A stretch of DNA of 62,539 bases from Myxococcales bacterium (GTDB taxonomy: Bacteria > Myxococcota_A > Polyangia > Polyangiales > Ga0077539), in assembly GCA_013298625.1 (NCBI GenBank), contig JAAFIF010000056.1, forward strand, positions 1 to 62,539, written 5' to 3'. The position numbers were made by a program, and so were the translations under genes. Below the pieces are notes generated by a model that did not search any database, had not been told where the DNA came from, and saw only the letters and a program-made list of their open reading frames with translations. Below are positions 16,821 through 24,554 of the stretch, in pieces (the first letter of the stretch is position 1; every line of letters begins with the position of its first letter).

Positions 16821-16826
16821 TTGACA
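16821..16826 (+). promoter_or_regulatory. candidate -35 element upstream of rpmH
   Basis: TTGACA is a perfect sigma-70 -35 hexamer 60 bases before the rpmH start. The position 17 bases downstream (16844-16849, TTTCTT) is only a poor -10. It is the likely promoter of the rpmH-rnpA-yidD-yidC-jag cluster, but the -10 is unconvincing. Confidence 0.45.
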
Positions 16827-16886
16827 GAACGCACCGCGGGTGGTTTCTTCCCGGCCCCTGTTTTCCCGTCCTGGAGGATTGTTGTC

Positions 16887-17036
16887 GTGAAGCGCACGTA
16901 TCAGCCGAGCCGAACCCATCGAGTGCGCACCCATGGCTTCCGCGCGCGCATGGCGACCGCGGGCGGCCAGAAGGTGCTTGCGAATCGCCGCCGTAAGGGC
17001 CGCAAGCGCCTGACGGTGTCGATCTACAAGAAGTGA
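16887..17036 (+). CDS. rpmH: 50S ribosomal protein L34
   Basis: A 49-residue protein from a GTG start with a strong GGAGG at 16873-16877. The sequence MKRTYQPSRTHRVRTHGFRA and the C-terminus RRKGRKRLTVS are diagnostic of bL34, which binds 23S rRNA. It is the first gene of the conserved rpmH-rnpA-yidD-yidC-jag cluster and overlaps rnpA by GTGA. No dnaA gene or DnaA-box cluster is seen upstream, unlike many bacteria. Confidence 0.96.
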   Translation: MKRTYQPSRTHRVRTHGFRARMATAGGQKVLANRRRKGRKRLTVSIYKK

Positions 17037-17497
17037 GCGCCTCTGGAGGGGGAGCGCCTTCTGCCACCACGCCAGCCAACGCTGGTGAATCATTGCCGCG
17101 CGAAGAGCGCGTGCTCAACCGCGGCGATTTTCTCGTCGCTCAATCGCGGGGGCGCAGACTGCACGGAGAAAACTTCGTGTGGATCGTCTACGCGCGCGGA
17201 GACGAGCTGCCCTCGCGCATCGGTGTCACCGTCTCGCGCAAGGTCGGTAACAGTGTCGTGAGACACAAGGTCAAGCGCTGGGTGCGCGAGGTGTTTCGCC
17301 GCAACAAGAGCGCGTTCGCCACGGGCACCGACGTCATCGCGATCGCGAGAGAAGCGAAGGTTCCCAGCTCTTTCGACGCCGTGCGCGACGAGATCCTGCC
17401 GCTGCTCGCGGCGTGGCGCGATCGCGCTCGGTCACCGAACCGTCAGGGGGGGACTGGCGCCCGAGAGCGAAGCGACGCAAAACACCGCGGCCGCTGA
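17033..17497 (+). CDS. rnpA: ribonuclease P protein component
   Basis: A 154-residue protein. Residues about 25-120 hold the RnpA fold: LNRGDFLVAQSRGRRL, RIGVTVSRKVGNSVVRHKVK (the RNA-binding motif, usually G.vvsrkvGnAV.RNr.KR), WVREVFRR. The first 24 residues are a Ser/Ala/Thr-rich extension and the last 30 are basic and disordered. With RNA P it removes 5' leaders from pre-tRNA. The GTG start at 17033 overlaps the rpmH stop. Confidence 0.93.
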   Translation: MSASGGGAPSATTPANAGESLPREERVLNRGDFLVAQSRGRRLHGENFVWIVYARGDELPSRIGVTVSRKVGNSVVRHKVKRWVREVFRRNKSAFATGTDVIAIAREAKVPSSFDAVRDEILPLLAAWRDRARSPNRQGGTGARERSDAKHRGR

Positions 17498-17512
17498 AAA
17501 GGTGTCACGGCG

Positions 17513-17788
17513 ATGATGAAGGCCTTGTTGCTCGCGTTGTTGCGCTTCTATCGCGCGGCGATCTCGCCGTGGCTCGGCAACGTGTGCCGTTTCGAGCCCT
17601 CTTGTTCGCGCTACTCGATGGCTTGCATCGAGCATCACGGCGCGGCCAAAGGGGGCTGGCTCACCGTGAAGAGATTGTGCAAATGCCACCCGTTTCATCC
17701 GGGAGGCTATGATCCGCCGCCCGTTCCGGGGAAGTTGCCCGGCGCGTCAGGGGATGATTCTCCTGCCGCGAGCGCTGGGGACCGTTGA
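17513..17788 (+). CDS. yidD: membrane protein insertion efficiency factor YidD
   Basis: A 91-residue protein with the YidD signature: FYRAAISPWLGNVCRFEPSC (11-30), SRYSMACIEHHGA, and LCKCHPFHPGGYDPPP with the conserved Cys residues. YidD is a small amphipathic membrane-associated protein that helps insertion of inner-membrane proteins with YidC. It sits 15 bases after rnpA. Two adjacent ATG codons (17513, 17516) could each start it. Confidence 0.93.
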   Translation: MMKALLLALLRFYRAAISPWLGNVCRFEPSCSRYSMACIEHHGAAKGGWLTVKRLCKCHPFHPGGYDPPPVPGKLPGASGDDSPAASAGDR

Positions 17789-17815
17789 GACCCAGCAGGA
17801 AGTTCGCAGCCATCG

Positions 17816-19525
17816 ATGGACTCGTCTCGTTTTCGAACGATCCTGATCACGATCGGGATCATGGCGCTCGTCTACTTCTTCTTCGTGAAGCCGAGCAACC
17901 AACGGCCAGCATTGCCGTTGCCAGAGCGTCCCGTGCCCACCGCGGCCGAGCGCGGAGCGGAGCGCATCGAGCGCGTTCGCTCTGGCGAGCTCGTCGCCGA
18001 GGTGAGCACGTACTCGGGCGCGCTGCGGCAGTACCGCATCGACACGCAGCGCTTCGCGACGAGCCACCAGCTCATCCCGGGCGGCGCGTGGTGGCGGCGC
18101 GACGAGCACCCGGGGCTCTCGACCACCGATCGAGAGCCTTTCTTTCCGCTGCGCACGAACATCGAGTTTCGTCGCGCCGGCGTGAACGTCCTGCCCGCGT
18201 ACCTCACGTTCGACGAGGTTCGTCGCGAAGGTGACGCTGTCACGCTCGTCGCGCACCTGCGCGAGCAGCAGGTCGAAGTGCACCGCACGATCAAGCCGCA
18301 CACGCAGTTTGCCTTCGCGGTCTCGACGCGCGTGATCAACCACGGCCTCGCCGGCGAGCTCCGCGCGTCGCAGGGCCTCTACCACTGGATCCCCCGCTCG
18401 CAAGAAGAGGGAAAGCTCTTCTCCCAGTCGTGGCGCCGCGCCGAAGGCCTCTGCCACCACAACGGCCGCTTGCAGCACGTCGCGCGCGAAGAGATGTCCA
18501 AGCTCGGCGCGACCACCGACGGCATCGCTCGCAGCTCGGACTACGTCGGCCTGTCCAACATGTACTTCTTGCAGGCGCTCGTCCCGCAAGGAGAGCAGGC
18601 CGCCTGCCACCTGCACGCTGAAGATCGCGGCACGGGCGACGCGCTCGGCAGCGTCCTGTTCGCGCAGCTCTCGTGGACGCCAGTGCAGCTCGCGACCGGC
18701 GAATCCCACGACTACCGAGTGCTCTCGTACTTCGGGCCGAAGTTCGCGCCGCACCTCGCGGCGGTCACGCCCGAGCTCAAGGACGCGCTCGACCTCGGGA
18801 CGTTCGCCATCATCGCCCGCGGCTTGCTCAAGCTCTTGCAAGCGCTGCAGGCGGTCGTGAAGAACTGGGGCGTCGCCATCATGCTGCTCACGCTCATCGT
18901 GCGCACGGCGCTCTTTCCGCTGCTCGCCAAGTCGATGAAGAGCATGGCGGCGATGCAGAAGCTCAAGCCCGAGCTCGACGCGCTCAACGAGAAGTTCGCG
19001 GACGACCAAAACGCGAAGGGTCTCGCGCAGATGGAGCTCTACCGTCGTCACGGGGTCAACCCCGTCGCCGGCTGCTTGCCCCAGCTCGCGCAGCTGCCGA
19101 TCTGGTGGGCGCTCTACACGTCGCTGCAGACCTCGGTCGAGCTGTATCACCAGCCCTTCGCGCTCTGGATCCGTGATCTCTCTGCGCCCGATCCCTTCTT
19201 CGTGCTGCCGCTCGTGCTCGGCGCGGTGATGTTCGTCCAGCAGAAGCTCATGCCCGCGGCGACCGCGGACCCCATGCAGGCGAAGATCATGTTCTGGTTC
19301 TTGCCGATCTTCCTCACGGTGATCTCGCTCTTCCTTCCGGCGGGCCTCGCGCTGTACATGCTCGTCAACAGCGTGTTGGCGATCATCCAGCAGCGCATCA
19401 CCAAGGCGCAGATCGACAAGATGACCTCCGATGTCGGTGGCGGCGGCGACGACAAGGGAATCAAAGTGCGCACCGCCCCGGCCGTGGCCGGATCGAAGGG
19501 CTCGAAGCAGCTGTCCCGAAAGTAA
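17816..19525 (+). CDS. yidC: membrane protein insertase YidC
   Basis: A 569-residue protein of the long Gram-negative type. It has an N-terminal helix (about 8-24), a large periplasmic beta domain (about 50-315) and a C-terminal insertase core with five helices. Core motifs are KNWGVAIMLLTLIVRTALFPL near 350, GCLPQLAQLPIWWALY near 420, and a final ITVISLFLPAGLALYMLVNS region near 500-520. The C-terminal tail is basic (SKGSKQLSRK), which suits ribosome contact. It inserts membrane proteins alone or with Sec. The gap from yidD is 27 bases. Confidence 0.95.
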   Translation: MDSSRFRTILITIGIMALVYFFFVKPSNQRPALPLPERPVPTAAERGAERIERVRSGELVAEVSTYSGALRQYRIDTQRFATSHQLIPGGAWWRRDEHPGLSTTDREPFFPLRTNIEFRRAGVNVLPAYLTFDEVRREGDAVTLVAHLREQQVEVHRTIKPHTQFAFAVSTRVINHGLAGELRASQGLYHWIPRSQEEGKLFSQSWRRAEGLCHHNGRLQHVAREEMSKLGATTDGIARSSDYVGLSNMYFLQALVPQGEQAACHLHAEDRGTGDALGSVLFAQLSWTPVQLATGESHDYRVLSYFGPKFAPHLAAVTPELKDALDLGTFAIIARGLLKLLQALQAVVKNWGVAIMLLTLIVRTALFPLLAKSMKSMAAMQKLKPELDALNEKFADDQNAKGLAQMELYRRHGVNPVAGCLPQLAQLPIWWALYTSLQTSVELYHQPFALWIRDLSAPDPFFVLPLVLGAVMFVQQKLMPAATADPMQAKIMFWFLPIFLTVISLFLPAGLALYMLVNSVLAIIQQRITKAQIDKMTSDVGGGGDDKGIKVRTAPAVAGSKGSKQLSRK

Positions 19526-19588
19526 TCGCAACTTTCGTGTGGTCTTCAGCGGCGAGTCCGAGAGAATGAGTTGAGGAGAAAGGCTCCG

Positions 19589-20191
19589 ATGGATAGCGAT
19601 CGTGATCGTGCGGACGGTGCAGGCAGCTTGGACGGGCTCGACGAGGAGACCGTAGACGAGGTGCGCTGGTTTCTCGAAGGTACCCTCGAGCGGATGGGCT
19701 ACCGCGTCACCACCGAGCTGCACCGCTCGGGGCCCGAGGCGATCCTCGAGATCGTCGGCGACGACTCCAGCCAGGTGATCGGCAAGAAGGGCGTGACGCT
19801 CGACGCGCTGCAGGTCCTCTGCAACCGCGTCGCGCGCAAGTACTCCGAGGCGGACGAGCGCGGCTACGTGCTGCTCGACGCCAACGGCTACCGCGCAAAG
19901 CACGAGCAGAACCTGCAAGAGCTCGCCACCAAGCTCGGCGATCAAGCCATTCGCGAGCGCAGGACCATCACGATGGACCCCATGTCTCCGCGCGACCGTC
20001 GCGTGGTGCACATGGCCCTCGCGAAGTTCACCGGCGTGCGGACGCAGAGCCAGGGTGAGGGCTCCGATCGCAGGCTGCAGATCATTCCGATGTCTGCACC
20101 CAACCGCGGCGGCGGCGGCGATCGGCCCCGTGGTGACCGGGGTGGTGACCGGGGTGGTGACCGCTCTGGGGATCGCGGGCGTCGGGAGTAA
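19589..20191 (+). CDS. jag: Jag/KhpB-like RNA-binding protein (KH + R3H)
   Basis: About 200 residues from ATG 19589, preceded by GAGGAG at 19573-19578; this start beats the upstream TTG. A KH-like domain (about 55-130) contains the loop VIGKKGVTLDALQVL, followed by an R3H domain (about 135-180) with PMSPRDRRVVHMALA. The N-terminal Jag-N domain found in Firmicutes is absent. The C-terminus is a GGDRG-repeat tail that probably contacts RNA. KhpB binds many small RNAs with KhpA; the position after yidC is conserved. Confidence 0.92.
   Translation: MDSDRDRADGAGSLDGLDEETVDEVRWFLEGTLERMGYRVTTELHRSGPEAILEIVGDDSSQVIGKKGVTLDALQVLCNRVARKYSEADERGYVLLDANGYRAKHEQNLQELATKLGDQAIRERRTITMDPMSPRDRRVVHMALAKFTGVRTQSQGEGSDRRLQIIPMSAPNRGGGGDRPRGDRGGDRGGDRSGDRGRRE
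20130..20165 (+). repeat. 12-bp tandem repeat in the jag tail
   Basis: GTGGTGACCGGG occurs at 20130-20141 and 20142-20153, with a third copy at 20154-20165 changed in its last two bases. It encodes the RGGD repeats at the C-terminus and could vary in number without shifting frame. Confidence 0.9.
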
Positions 20192-20195
20192 GACC

Positions 20196-21647
20196 GTGAG
20201 CGAAGCCGCAGCGGGGGAGGCTGTCGGAGACGACTCGGGCGCTGGTCTCGCGACGGCGCTTCGGCTCGCGTGCGTCGCGCTCGCGCTCAACGCGGCGGTC
20301 AACGCCGTCGAGCTCGTCGCCAATCCGACAGCGTTTTCGAAGGAATTCGTGCTCTCGGCCGCGGCGATGGACCTCGCCCTCGCGCTCGCGCTTTGGACCC
20401 GCCCGCGCTGGCGCGAGCCCGTGCGTCGCTTCGTGATCGTGCGGGTGCTCTTCGGGCTCCTGGTCTTCGGCGCGACGGTCTTCTTCAAGGGCGATCGCAT
20501 CGGAGCGGCCATGCAGGCGACGCTCAGCGGCTCGCTCTTGCTCTTGCTCGTCGGGGAGGCTTCTCGAGCGCGCGCTCGCGCGGGCGTCGCCCTCAACGCC
20601 CTCGTGCAGCTCGCGCGCGTGGTGATCGTCCTCGGCGCGCTGCGAGGATATTCGCTGCTCGGACCGCTCACCGAGGGCGCGAAGTACGAGCCCGCGACCG
20701 CCGAGGTCCGCGGGCGCACGTACGACTATCGACTGCGCTTGCCCGCGGGCTGGCGCGTGATGAAGCCCGCAGAGACCGACGCGATGGGCCTCGGCGCCGA
20801 CCGCGTCGCGGCGCGGCTCGTGCGCGACGTGCAGCTCTCGGTCATCCCCTCGCGCATCCGGTGGAACCAGCGGTTCGACGCGCAGCCCGCGCTCGACTCG
20901 GTGGTGAACAACGCGCGCGACGGCATGGACGGGTTCGCGCTCGTGCAGCGAGGGACCCTCGGCGCGCCGCTGCGCAGCCCCTTCGTAGAGTACCGCGGGA
21001 CGCCGCGCGCAGACGGCGCTCCTTCGGTGACGGCGCTCGTCACGGTCGTGCGCGGCGCAGAGGGCGCGGTGTACACGCTGCTCGCGATCCGCAGGGCCAA
21101 CGCGCCGGCGCCGGTGCGCGACGAAGCGCTCGCCGCGATGCAGGGCTTCGAGCCGCGACGCGAGCCGCTCGTCGCGCTCTCGCCTGCGCTCGCAGAGTCG
21201 CTCGAAGCGGCGCCCGCGGACGGTCTGCGCGGGCGCAGGACGGGGTATCGCTTGCGGGTCGAGCCGGGGTGGTTCGTGCGCAAAGAGAGCGCGCGCGAAG
21301 AGGGGCAGGATCAGGCGCTGATCGTTCCGTTCGAGGACGTGATGTTGAGCACGTCCGTGCTGCGCGCGGGCAACTCGATCGACGCAGCGGGCACCGCGCG
21401 GCAGGCGGTCTCGCGCATGGGCGCCACGAGCACGCCGCAGTTCGAGCCGCTCGCGATGCGAGAGAACATGCCCGGCGCGATGCTGCGCTACCGCGCCAAC
21501 GTGAGCGGCGATCAGCGCGTCGGCGTCGTCGCGGTGTTCGTTCGCGACAGCGGCAGCGTCCTCGCGTTGGCGAGCGTCCCGGCGTCGCTCGAGGCCGCGC
21601 GCATGCCCGAGGTCGAGCGCATGCTCGCGTCGTTCGCGTTCGAGTGA
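20196..21647 (+). CDS. membrane protein with duplicated C-terminal domain, unknown function
   Basis: A 483-residue protein from GTG 20196, five bases after jag; the open frame extends upstream through jag but only as a shadow. Residues about 18-165 carry four or five hydrophobic helices. Two soluble repeats follow: about 180-335 begins TYDYRLRLPAGWRVMKPAE and about 345-483 begins RTGYRLRVEPGWFVRKESA. Each continues with VQLSVIPSR / VMLSTSVLR-like strands and a closing 'effect on values' region (VRDEALAAMQGFEP / RMPEVERMLASFAFE). The repeat resembles PsbP/DUF1795-type stress domains (y.l..P.gW), but I cannot assign it. It probably belongs to the yidC-jag transcription unit. Confidence 0.75.
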   Translation: MSEAAAGEAVGDDSGAGLATALRLACVALALNAAVNAVELVANPTAFSKEFVLSAAAMDLALALALWTRPRWREPVRRFVIVRVLFGLLVFGATVFFKGDRIGAAMQATLSGSLLLLLVGEASRARARAGVALNALVQLARVVIVLGALRGYSLLGPLTEGAKYEPATAEVRGRTYDYRLRLPAGWRVMKPAETDAMGLGADRVAARLVRDVQLSVIPSRIRWNQRFDAQPALDSVVNNARDGMDGFALVQRGTLGAPLRSPFVEYRGTPRADGAPSVTALVTVVRGAEGAVYTLLAIRRANAPAPVRDEALAAMQGFEPRREPLVALSPALAESLEAAPADGLRGRRTGYRLRVEPGWFVRKESAREEGQDQALIVPFEDVMLSTSVLRAGNSIDAAGTARQAVSRMGATSTPQFEPLAMRENMPGAMLRYRANVSGDQRVGVVAVFVRDSGSVLALASVPASLEAARMPEVERMLASFAFE

Positions 21648-21758
21648 GCCGCGGCGCTGCTTTGTTCGAGTAGAGAAATTCCTCGAAGACAAGCGTGGCG
21701 GGGCTCCTTCCATCGCTCCGTGAATTCACCGATGATCGACCGCGAGGTCTAAAGATCA

Positions 21759-24530
21759 GTGAGCACTTCATGGAATCCATGGGCGATCGCCCTCGGCGCA
21801 TCAGCGCTGCTCGGCGCGTGCGGCGCGCCCGTCGTTGGCGGCAACACTGACGGGGGCAGCGACGTCGTGATGGACGTCGCGGTGATGGACGTCGCGCCGA
21901 GCTGCGACGGCGGACAGATGATCTGTAGCGGCCGCTGCGTCGACGCGCAGACGGACAACGCAAACTGCGGGATGTGCGGACGCGCGTGCGCCGCGGGGCA
22001 GAGCTGTCGCGCGGGCGTGTGCGAGATCGTCTGTCCGTCGGGCCAGACCGTGTGCGACGGCCGCTGCGTGAGCACCGCGGGAGACCGCGAGCATTGCGGG
22101 ATGTGCGGCAACGTTTGCCCCGCGGGGCAGGTCTGTTCGATGGGCGCGTGCGGCACGATGTGCGCGGCGGGGACGACCAACTGCATGGGCTCGTGCCGCG
22201 AGCTGCAGAGCGACCGAGCGAACTGCGGGATGTGCGGCAACGCGTGTCCTTCGGGGCAGGTCTGCGTGATGGGCGCGTGCGCGACGAGCTGCCCGATGGG
22301 CCAGACCGAGTGCGCTGGACAGTGTGTCAACACGCAGACGGACCGGGCGAACTGCGGGATGTGCGGGACGAGCTGCGCCGCGGGGCAGATCTGCAACATG
22401 GGCGTGTGCGAGCTCTCGTGCGCCGCGGGACAGACCGCGTGCGGGACGCCGGCGGCGTGCACGAACACGCAGAGCGACCGAGCGAACTGCGGGATGTGCG
22501 GCAACGCGTGCGCGGCCGGGCTCGTGTGCGACATGGGCTCGTGCGTTCCGTCGTGCCGGATGGGGCAGACGAACTGCATGGGCTCGTGCACGTCGACGGA
22601 GACGGACCCGAACCACTGCGGCGCGTGCGGCACGGTCTGCGGACCCTACGCGAACGCCATCGCGTCGTGCGGCGCGAGCATGTGCATCATGACGTGCAAC
22701 GCGGGCTTCAACGACTGCAACGCGAACCGCATGGACGGCTGCGAGGTCGACACGCAGACGAGCGCTGCTCACTGCGGTCGCTGCGGAAATGCCTGCAATT
22801 TTGCTAACGGAACGGGCTCGTGCGCGATGGGCGGCTGCCGCCTCACCGCGTGCAACGCGGGCTTCGACAACTGCGACGGCATCGACGCCAACGGCTGCGA
22901 GTGCAGGCGCACGGCGGTGGGCGGGATGACGGGCGTTCCGTTTACCGACGGGACGCTCTCGAACGCGCGCGTCGATCCGATGCGCGGGGTCGTTCCCGAT
23001 GGGATGGTGACGACGAGCTCGGACGACTACCTCTGGATCGTGAACACCGCCGAGAGCACGGTCTCGAAGTGGGACGCGGCCGTGAACCCGCCCGTTCAGC
23101 TCGCGAAATACCGCGTCGGAATCACCGCGGGCGAGTGCGTCGGCGCTTGCTGCCACACCAACGGCTGCAACATGGCCTCGCGCGTCGCGATCGACGGCAA
23201 CGGCGACGTGTACGTCGCCAACCGCGGCTTCGGCATGCAGGGCACGGTCACCAAGATCGCTGGCTCGCGCGCCAACTGCGTCGATCGCAACGGCAACGGG
23301 ATGATCGACACGAGCTCGAGCGCCACCAGCGTGCTCGGCTACGTCAACGCGATCGGTCAGCCCGTGGACGAGTGCGTCGTGTGGACCGCCAACGTGGGCA
23401 ACGCCGACGCGCTGCTGCGCGCGATCACCGTGGATCGCGGCGACGCGAGCAACCCTGGCGGCTACGTCTGGGTCGGCGCGTACAACCGCAGCCAGTTCTA
23501 CAAAGTGCACCCGCGAACGGGAGAGACGTTGGCGACGGTGAACGTTCCGGTGCGTCCGTACGGCGCGGTGGTGACCGCAGATGGACGGCTCTGGATCGGC
23601 ACGCTCGACAACGGCGCGACCGCGTCGATCGACACGACCGCTGCGATGCCGACGGCGTCGGCGGCGATCGCGTTTCCGACGGCGCAGCGCATCGGCGGCT
23701 GCATCAACAGCTACGGCATCACCGCGGACTCCGCGGGGCGCCTGTGGTTCGCCGGATGGAACTGCCGCGACGCGCTCGGCTACGCCCCCGGCGCGGGCGC
23801 AGGCGGCGCCGGTGGAACCTGGTCTCGCGTCGACACCACCGTGCAGATCGACGGCTACTCTGGGCGCGGGATCACTCCGGGCCCCGACGGCTACATCTAC
23901 ATGGCCGGTGAAGATCCCGCGGAGAACAACTCGCGCATCGTTCGCTGGCTCGCCTCGGATCACACCATGGGCACGGTCGCTGCGGCGCGCGTCGAGCGCG
24001 TGATCACGCCGGGGCAGACGGGCCCGTCGGGCATCGGCTTCGACCGCCGCGGCCGCTTGTACCTCACGCACTGGGGCGCAGGGACGACGCTCGTTCGCTA
24101 CGACCCGACCGCGATGCCCATGCCCGTGACGACCACGCACGCGGGCGTCAACCGCTCGTACTCGTACTCGGACTTCACGGGGTCCGTGCGCCGCACGTCG
24201 ATCCCCGAGGGCTCGTTTACGTACGCGTTCGACACGACCTGCGCGAGCCCCCGCTTGTCGAACCTCTCGCTCACCACGGACCTGCCGGTGGGGACGGTGA
24301 TGAACATCTCTGCTCGCACCGCGGGCACGATGGCCGCGCTCGCTGCGGCGACGGACGTGCCTGTGGCGTCGCTCCCGCCCAACGGCAGCCCGTACGACCT
24401 CGGCGCGGCGTTTCGCGCGGCGGGACAGACGGCGGCGCAGTTCGTTCGCGTGACGGTGAGCATGCGCGCGGCGAGCTCTGGCGCGACGCCCGCGTTGAGC
24501 GCGCTCAACGCCGCGTGGACCTGCCCGTAG
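21759..24530 (+). CDS. lipoprotein with Stig1-like Cys-rich repeats and a beta-propeller
   Basis: A 923-residue protein from GTG 21759. The lipobox LGAC makes Cys21 the acylated residue. Residues about 49-300 are six copies of a 41-46-residue repeat with the pattern C-x5-C-x3-C-x8-ANCGMCG-x-C-x4-Q-x-C-x3-x-C, followed by two divergent copies (to about 385). The spacing recalls plant Stig1-type domains. Residues about 395-830 hold NHL/SMP-30-like propeller blades (VAIDGNGDVYVANRGFG, GVVTADGRLWIGTLDNG, ITADSAGRLWFAGWN, GIGFDRRGRLYLTHWG). The last 90 residues form a beta domain. It is a surface protein, perhaps adhesive or sugar-binding; the ligand is unknown. Confidence 0.85.
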   Translation: MSTSWNPWAIALGASALLGACGAPVVGGNTDGGSDVVMDVAVMDVAPSCDGGQMICSGRCVDAQTDNANCGMCGRACAAGQSCRAGVCEIVCPSGQTVCDGRCVSTAGDREHCGMCGNVCPAGQVCSMGACGTMCAAGTTNCMGSCRELQSDRANCGMCGNACPSGQVCVMGACATSCPMGQTECAGQCVNTQTDRANCGMCGTSCAAGQICNMGVCELSCAAGQTACGTPAACTNTQSDRANCGMCGNACAAGLVCDMGSCVPSCRMGQTNCMGSCTSTETDPNHCGACGTVCGPYANAIASCGASMCIMTCNAGFNDCNANRMDGCEVDTQTSAAHCGRCGNACNFANGTGSCAMGGCRLTACNAGFDNCDGIDANGCECRRTAVGGMTGVPFTDGTLSNARVDPMRGVVPDGMVTTSSDDYLWIVNTAESTVSKWDAAVNPPVQLAKYRVGITAGECVGACCHTNGCNMASRVAIDGNGDVYVANRGFGMQGTVTKIAGSRANCVDRNGNGMIDTSSSATSVLGYVNAIGQPVDECVVWTANVGNADALLRAITVDRGDASNPGGYVWVGAYNRSQFYKVHPRTGETLATVNVPVRPYGAVVTADGRLWIGTLDNGATASIDTTAAMPTASAAIAFPTAQRIGGCINSYGITADSAGRLWFAGWNCRDALGYAPGAGAGGAGGTWSRVDTTVQIDGYSGRGITPGPDGYIYMAGEDPAENNSRIVRWLASDHTMGTVAAARVERVITPGQTGPSGIGFDRRGRLYLTHWGAGTTLVRYDPTAMPMPVTTTHAGVNRSYSYSDFTGSVRRTSIPEGSFTYAFDTTCASPRLSNLSLTTDLPVGTVMNISARTAGTMAALAAATDVPVASLPPNGSPYDLGAAFRAAGQTAAQFVRVTVSMRAASSGATPALSALNAAWTCP
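21903..22647 (+). repeat. coding tandem repeat of about 123-138 bp, six copies
   Basis: Units share near-identical DNA around GCGAACTGCGGGATGTGCGG and GCGGGGCAG, encoding the Cys-rich repeats of the lipoprotein. Nucleotide identity between some units is high, which implies recent duplication or gene conversion. Confidence 0.85.
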
Positions 24531-24532
24531 CG

Positions 24533-24554
24533 AGTCCCTAAGGGGGGAGGGACT
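24533..24554. terminator. hairpin between converging genes
   Basis: AGTCCCT (24533-24539) pairs perfectly with AGGGACT (24548-24554) around an 8-base G-rich loop. It lies just after the lipoprotein stop and touches the stop of the DUF58 gene. It lacks a U-run, so it is a possible shared terminator only. Confidence 0.5.

Noticed and set aside
16767..16886. Origin of replication next to rpmH
   Set aside because: No dnaA gene, no TTATCCACA-type boxes and no AT-rich stretch are visible here.
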